From: Pseudomonadota bacterium | Lineage (GTDB): Bacteria > Myxococcota_A > Polyangia > GCA-2747355 | Assembly: GCA_016711215.1 (NCBI GenBank) | Contig: JADJTL010000004.1 | Coordinates: 186,001 to 250,000, forward strand | Length of the DNA stretch: 64,000 bases | Reading direction: 5' to 3' | Shown: in pieces, positions 59,468 through 64,000 of the stretch | Layout of the letters: every line of letters begins with the position of its first letter | Numbering within the stretch: the stretch's first letter is position 1 | Translations under genes and position numbers: made by a program | Notes under the pieces: generated by a model | The model's database searches: none | Told to the model about the DNA's origin: nothing | What the model saw: the letters and a program-made list of their open reading frames with translations, nothing else

Positions 59468-61648
59468 ATGCAGTTCAGAACGCATGTCGGTCGACCCTAC
59501 CCGCTCGGCGCCACCGTGATGGCCGACGGGATCAACTTCGCGATCTTTTCGCGCCATGGCACCGCGGTCTATCTTGAGCTCTTCGACTCCGTCGACGCCC
59601 ACGCCCCCAGTGCGACGATTCGTCTCGACCCGCGCTTCAACCGCACCGGCGACGTCTGGCATGTCTTCGCCACGAATTTGCGCGGTGGGCAGCTCTACGG
59701 CTATCGGGTGGACGGGCCCTATGCGCCGGTCGAGGCGGGCCACCGCTTCAACGTCCACAAGCTGCTCACGGATCCCTACGCCCGCGCCCTGGTCGGCGAG
59801 TACGGCGTCGAGCACGATGCCCTCTACGGCTACGACCGCAGCTCGCCGCAGCGCGACCTGAGCTTCAACGCCCAGGACAGCACGCGCCATACGGTCAAGT
59901 CGATTGCCATCGCCAACCAGCCCTACGACTGGGAGTCCGACCAACCGCCGCGCGTGCCGCTCGACGACAGCGTCTTCTATGAGACGCACGTGCGCGGCTT
60001 CACCTTGCACCCCTCATCGGGCGTGGAGCATCGCGGCACCTACCTCGGCCTGATCGAGAAGATCCCTCACCTCAAGCGCCTCGGCGTGACTGCGGTCGAG
60101 CTGCTGCCCGTGCATGAATTCAACATGCGCGAGCCGGCCGGCACCGATCCCGTCACGCAGCGGACCATCACCAACTACTGGGGATATTCGACGCTCGGCT
60201 TCTTCTCGCCGGAGCAGGACTATGCCTCGAGCCGCGGGACGAACGCCGTGGGTGAGGTCGTCGAGTTCAAGGAGATGGTCAAGCACCTGCACCGAGCGGG
60301 GATCGAGGTCATTCTCGACGTGGTGTTCAACCACACCGGCGAAGGCAATCAGCTCGGTCCGACGCTGAGCTTCCGCGGCCTCGACAACGCCGTCTATTAC
60401 ATGCTGCACAAGGGACGCCACTACAAGAACTACTCGGGCTGCGGCAACACCGTGAACTGCAACCATCCGGTGGTGAAGCAGTTCATCCTCGACTGCCTAC
60501 GCTACTGGGTGGTCGAGATGCACGTCGACGGCTTCCGCTTCGACCTCGCGACGATCCTCGGCCGCGGGCGCCAGGGTCAATGGATCGGCGAGCTGAGCCT
60601 GCTCTACGATATCGGCGGCGATCCGATCCTACGCGGTTCCAAGCTGATCGCCGAGGCTTGGGACGCCGAGGGCATGTACAAGGTCGGCGGCTTCCCCGAG
60701 GGCTGGGCCGAGTGGAATGGTCGCTATCGCGACGATGTACGCCGCTTCCTCCGCGGCGACGAGGGCGTCGTCGCCGATCTGGCGCGCCGCCTGGGCGGCA
60801 GCCAGGACCTCTTCGGCACCAAGAGCAGTCCGTCACACAGCATCAACTTCATCACCTGCCACGACGGCTTCACTCTGCGCGATCTCGTCTCCTACGAGCA
60901 GAAGCACAACGAGCGCAACGGCGAGGGCAACCGCGACGGGACGGATCACAATCTCAGCCGCAACTGGGGCGCCGAGGGCGAGACGAGTGATCCGGGCGTG
61001 CGCGCCGTCCGGCTGCGGCAGGCCAAGAACGCGATGGCGTTGCTCTTGTTCTCACGGGGCACCCCGATGCTCCTCGGCGGCGATGAACTCTGGCGCACGC
61101 AGCAGGGCAACAACAACACCTATTGCCAGGACAACGAGCTGAGCTGGCTCGACTGGAGCAACAAGAGCGAGGCGCAGGAGTTCGAACGCTTCGTGCGGCT
61201 AGTGGTCGCGCTGCGACAGCGGCATCCCGCCCTGCGTCGACCATGCTTCGTCGACCCCTTCGGCCCACCCCGGCACCAGGGCGGGGGCTTCGCCGCCCAC
61301 GACATCATTTGGCACGGCGTGCATCTGGGCCAGCCCGACTGGTCGCAGCACTCCCACGCGCTGGCGTTGCAGGTACGCGGACAGCCGCCGACCAGCGCTC
61401 CCCACAGCCGCGATGACGAGCTCTACATCGCCTTCAACCAGTGGACCGAGCCGCTCGACTTCGAGCTGCCGCCGCTGCGTCAGGCGCCCTGGCGGCGCGT
61501 GCTCGACACCGGTCGGCCGAGTCCCGAGGATATCGTCGAGGAGGCCCACGCGCCGCAGGTCACGGGCGATCGCTATCGCCTCGCGGCGCGGGCCGTGCTG
61601 CTCTTGATTGCCGCCCTGCCCATGACCGAGCCACCCGCCGCGCCCTGA
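59468..61648 (+). CDS. glgX: Glycogen debranching enzyme (isoamylase-type, GH13)
   Basis: 726 residues from ATG 59468; GGAG lies 10 bases upstream (an in-frame start at 59348 would read through the tandem array and is rejected). An N-terminal CBM48-like domain (about 1-130) begins PYPLGATVMADGINFAIFSR. The GH13 barrel has DVVFNHTGEG, nucleophile Asp in VDGFRFDLA (about 358), acid/base Glu in LIAEAWDAEG (about 395), and HD in TCHDGFT (about 466). It hydrolyses alpha-1,6 branches of glycogen or limit dextrins. The stop overlaps the next gene's start (TGATG). Complete. Confidence 0.95.
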   Translation: MQFRTHVGRPYPLGATVMADGINFAIFSRHGTAVYLELFDSVDAHAPSATIRLDPRFNRTGDVWHVFATNLRGGQLYGYRVDGPYAPVEAGHRFNVHKLLTDPYARALVGEYGVEHDALYGYDRSSPQRDLSFNAQDSTRHTVKSIAIANQPYDWESDQPPRVPLDDSVFYETHVRGFTLHPSSGVEHRGTYLGLIEKIPHLKRLGVTAVELLPVHEFNMREPAGTDPVTQRTITNYWGYSTLGFFSPEQDYASSRGTNAVGEVVEFKEMVKHLHRAGIEVILDVVFNHTGEGNQLGPTLSFRGLDNAVYYMLHKGRHYKNYSGCGNTVNCNHPVVKQFILDCLRYWVVEMHVDGFRFDLATILGRGRQGQWIGELSLLYDIGGDPILRGSKLIAEAWDAEGMYKVGGFPEGWAEWNGRYRDDVRRFLRGDEGVVADLARRLGGSQDLFGTKSSPSHSINFITCHDGFTLRDLVSYEQKHNERNGEGNRDGTDHNLSRNWGAEGETSDPGVRAVRLRQAKNAMALLLFSRGTPMLLGGDELWRTQQGNNNTYCQDNELSWLDWSNKSEAQEFERFVRLVVALRQRHPALRRPCFVDPFGPPRHQGGGFAAHDIIWHGVHLGQPDWSQHSHALALQVRGQPPTSAPHSRDDELYIAFNQWTEPLDFELPPLRQAPWRRVLDTGRPSPEDIVEEAHAPQVTGDRYRLAARAVLLLIAALPMTEPPAAP

Positions 61649-62724
61649 TGCGCTGGGCCAGTCGCTACCTGCTGTCGTGCGCAGCAGGCACGGTGAGCTG
61701 GGCGCTGCTCGCGCTGACGCTGACGGTGGCCGCGTTGCAGCTCATGCGGATCGGCCACCATCTGCTCGCCGGCCGCAGCGCTCTGGCCGACGTCGCCCTG
61801 CTCTCGGGGCTCGCGCTGCCGACGCTGATCATCGCGCTGGCGCCGGCCGCGGTGCTCGGAGGCCTGCTGCTGACCGCACAGCGGCTGCGCGTCGAAGGTG
61901 TCTGGGAGACGTTGGAGGCGGCGGGCGCGCGACCCTGGCAACGCGCCTGGCCCTTGCTCGCGGTCGCGCTCAGCGTGGCCCTGCTGGTCGCGGCGCTCGG
62001 TCGCTGGGCGGAGCCGCGCGCGCTCGCGGCCAGCGAAGTGCGGCTCTGGCGCCAGGGTGCGCGCGCCTGGCTCCATCAGCTCTCCTCCGGTCGCTGGCAT
62101 GAGCTCGGCGGACAGGCGCTCGCGCGGCGCGCGGCGGGCAGCGGGCAGACGGGCGCGCCCGCGCTTGCGCTGCGCGCGGTGGCGGTCAGCGAGCGTTGCG
62201 CCGACGCGCTGACGCTGCACGGACTGATCCTCGCCGGGGGCGAACCGCCCGCCGTGATTGTCGCGCGGCGGGCGTTGCTCGAGATCGAAGACACGGGCGC
62301 CCTGCGGCTGACCCTGCGCGATGGGGAAGTCGCGCGCGGCGCGAGCGCCGGGCTGACGGCCTGGCGCTGGGGCTTCGTCACGGCCCGCCAGCGGCTGGAC
62401 CTGCGCGGCGGCCTGGCGCGGCACCTGGGTTGGCTGCAGCGCGATCGCGCTGACGGGGCAGCGGCCGCGCAGCGCGCCGGTCTCTGCCTGTTGCTCGGAC
62501 TCGGCGCGACCCTGGTCGGCCTGCGCGCCCAGCGACCTGCGCCGGCCGCCGCGATCGCCCTGATCATGCTGGCCGGCGCCGAGCTGGGCGGGTTCGCTGT
62601 CGGACTGGCGCTCGTCGCCGCGAATGAGGCGCTGTGGCATGCGGGACGCTGGCGCAGGCGGCGGCGAGCCGGGCGGAGGTCGCCTCAGCGCCCGCGCCCG
62701 TCGCTGCCCAGCACCTGCTCGTAG
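61648..62724 (+). CDS. LptF/LptG-family (YjgP/YjgQ) permease
   Basis: 358 residues; ATG 61648 shares one base with the glgX stop. The N-terminal part has three helices (LLALTLTVAALQLMRIGHHL, ALPTLIIALAPAAVLGGLLL, LLAVALSVALLVAALG), with LEAAGARPWQRAWPLLAVAL as the family's cytoplasmic loop. A periplasmic beta-rich domain (about 125-265) and three C-terminal helices follow. This is the LPS-export permease layout. A second LptF/G partner or LptB ATPase is not in the window. Its 3' end overlaps the convergent glnE by 40 bases, ending in an Arg/Pro-rich tail. Lower similarity than usual, so it may be a diverged homologue. Confidence 0.78.
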   Translation: MRWASRYLLSCAAGTVSWALLALTLTVAALQLMRIGHHLLAGRSALADVALLSGLALPTLIIALAPAAVLGGLLLTAQRLRVEGVWETLEAAGARPWQRAWPLLAVALSVALLVAALGRWAEPRALAASEVRLWRQGARAWLHQLSSGRWHELGGQALARRAAGSGQTGAPALALRAVAVSERCADALTLHGLILAGGEPPAVIVARRALLEIEDTGALRLTLRDGEVARGASAGLTAWRWGFVTARQRLDLRGGLARHLGWLQRDRADGAAAAQRAGLCLLLGLGATLVGLRAQRPAPAAAIALIMLAGAELGGFAVGLALVAANEALWHAGRWRRRRRAGRRSPQRPRPSLPSTCS

Positions 62725-64000
62725 ACCGCGCGGATCGCCAGCGTCTGCTGCAGATAGGCCTCGAGCAGCTGGGCGCCAGCGCTGACCTCAGCTTGACGCC
62801 GGTAGCCCAGCCGCCGCGCCACCAGGTCGACCTCGGCGGCGCGCAAGGGAAGCTTCTCCGCGGAGCGTCCGTGCACGATACGCAGGCGCCCTTCGACGCG
62901 GCGCAAGAAGCGATAGCCCGCAATCAACTGCCCCACGACCGCCGGCGGCAAGAGGCGCTGCTGCTCGATCACCTGCAGCGCCTCGAGCGTCGAGGGCGTG
63001 CGCAGCGCCGCGAAGCGCGCGCCATGGCAGAGCTGCAGGTACTGGGCGACGAACTCGACGTCGAGTAGGCCGCCGCGGCCGAGCTTGAGGTTGTAGGCGG
63101 TCTCGTCCTCCTCCGCCAGCTCGTGCTCGATGCGAGCGCGCAGGCGCGCGATCTCGCCGCGCAGCAACGCCGGCGCGAGATCGCCCCGATACACGTAGTC
63201 CGCGATCCACCGCTCGACGGTTTCGCCCAGCGCTGCGTCGCCGGCCACCGCGCGCGCCTTGATCAGCACCTGGCGCTCCCAGAGCTGCGCTCGGCAGTGG
63301 TAGCTCTCGAACCCCGCCAACGAGGTCACCAGCGTGCCCTTGCTGCCCGAGGGGCGTAGCCGCGTATCCACCCGATAGAGGCTGCCGCGCACGAAGGCCG
63401 TCGTCAGCGCACGAATCAGGCGCTGCGCCACCCGGGCGAAGACCTCGGCGTTGTCGAGCGGCTTCAGCCCATCCGTCTGGCCCCCGCCCGAGTGAATGAA
63501 GATCAGGTCGAGGTCCGAGCCATAGCTCATCTCGCGGCCGCCGAGCTTGCCCAGCCCGATCACCACCAGCTCCCCGCGCAGCCCCGCAGCGTCGCGCGGC
63601 CAGCCATGCCTGCGCACCAGATCGGCGAGGACGAGTGGATAGAGTCGGCGCAGCACCAGCTCCGCGAGCTCACTCAGCTGAGACCAGACCTCCTCGGCGC
63701 TCAGATCGCCGGCGATGTCATGCAGGCCGATGCGCAGGAGCTCCTCGTCGCGCAGCCGCTCGAGCACGCCGAACTGCTCCTCGCCCTCGGCCGCGCCGGC
63801 GAGTCGTTGGTCGAGGTCGGCCTGCAGCGCCGACGGAGCGCGCGCGGCCTGGGCGCGGTCGGCCAGCAGGAGCTCGTCGAGGCGCTCGGGCTGACTAACG
63901 AACATCGCGGCCAGCAGATCGGAGGTGCCGAAGAGGTTGCAGAGCAAGCGCCGCACCTCGTTGCTCTCGGCCAGCATCAGCCACGGGCCCTGCAGCGGGC
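62685..64000 (-). CDS. glnE: Glutamine synthetase adenylyltransferase/adenylyl-removing enzyme, C-terminal part
   Basis: About 438 residues to the window edge; the frame is open at 64000 (LQGPWLM precedes the first internal Met), so the gene continues beyond the window. This is the second (adenylating) half: FGVLERLRDEELLRIGLHDI, VVIGLGKLGGREMSYGSDLD (nucleotidyltransferase GSDLDL signature), YRVDTRLRPSGSKGTLVTSL, and LGRGGLLDVEFVAQYLQL, then a helical C-terminus. It controls glutamine synthetase by adenylylation in response to PII. Converges on the LptF-like gene with a 40-base overlap. Confidence 0.95.
   Translation of the reverse strand, partial: PLQGPWLMLAESNEVRRLLCNLFGTSDLLAAMFVSQPERLDELLLADRAQAARAPSALQADLDQRLAGAAEGEEQFGVLERLRDEELLRIGLHDIAGDLSAEEVWSQLSELAELVLRRLYPLVLADLVRRHGWPRDAAGLRGELVVIGLGKLGGREMSYGSDLDLIFIHSGGGQTDGLKPLDNAEVFARVAQRLIRALTTAFVRGSLYRVDTRLRPSGSKGTLVTSLAGFESYHCRAQLWERQVLIKARAVAGDAALGETVERWIADYVYRGDLAPALLRGEIARLRARIEHELAEEDETAYNLKLGRGGLLDVEFVAQYLQLCHGARFAALRTPSTLEALQVIEQQRLLPPAVVGQLIAGYRFLRRVEGRLRIVHGRSAEKLPLRAAEVDLVARRLGYRRQAEVSAGAQLLEAYLQQTLAIRAVYEQVLGSDGRGR

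Overview
This is a high-GC, gene-dense chromosomal window that looks like a Myxococcota (deltaproteobacterial) genome. The signs are an FHA-GAF-sigma54 activator, three consecutive bactofilins, many lipoproteins with Asp/Ser- or Gly-rich linkers, very large TPR proteins, a DUF4105/Lnb-like protein, multihaem cytochromes and strong GC bias at third codon positions. The taxon is inferred from gene content only.

Layout. 0-6.7 kb: the end of a partial protein, then on the minus strand a FadL-like porin, three bactofilins, a lipoprotein and an FHA-GAF-AAA+ enhancer-binding protein. 6.8-15.2 kb: a lipoprotein, a steroid-reductase-like membrane enzyme, two translationally coupled SPFH/band-7 proteins, then an exported HAD-type protein, an exported unknown and a PGM1-like ATP-grasp ligase with an apparent signal peptide. 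15.3-33.3 kb: an accessory region. It holds orphan lipoproteins, a membrane-anchored unknown, a large exported unknown and a trypsin-like lipoprotein protease, interleaved with mobile-element debris: two broken ISAs1-type remnants, one intact ISAs1-type element with matching inverted repeats, an Rhs fragment, a group II intron reverse-transcriptase fragment, an IS4-type pseudogene and an extreme GC-rich tandem array. Within it lies the remnant of a defence locus, an IS-truncated hsdR followed by a 27-residue linker ORF and a truncated reverse transcriptase. 33.3-42 kb: an Lnb-like acyltransferase candidate coupled to an ABC-2 exporter (ATPase plus two permeases), a TatT-like TPR lipoprotein, a four-haem c3-type cytochrome, a membrane-anchored seven-haem cytochrome and folC. 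42-48 kb: an IS66 remnant, a small ribosome-associated-like basic protein, a Nudix hydrolase, a P2A-type cation ATPase, tRNA-Arg and a GspE-N-domain protein. 48-64 kb: a ~1650-residue TPR protein, tRNA-Ser, a ThiF/MoeB-rhodanese sulfur-transfer protein, tRNA-Asp with a clear terminator, a PAP2 phosphatase, a Gly-rich lipoprotein, glgX, an LptF/G-like permease and the 3' part of glnE.

Short GC-rich tandem arrays (8-18 bp units, 3-6 copies, a different unit each time) recur across the window, often in 5' leaders or inside coding sequence in frame. They are the most distinctive genome-scale signal here. The best candidates for undescribed biology are the exported ATP-grasp cluster (10.9-15.2 kb), the triple-bactofilin locus with its regulator, the Lnb-ABC exporter operon and the hsdR/mini-ORF/RT arrangement.
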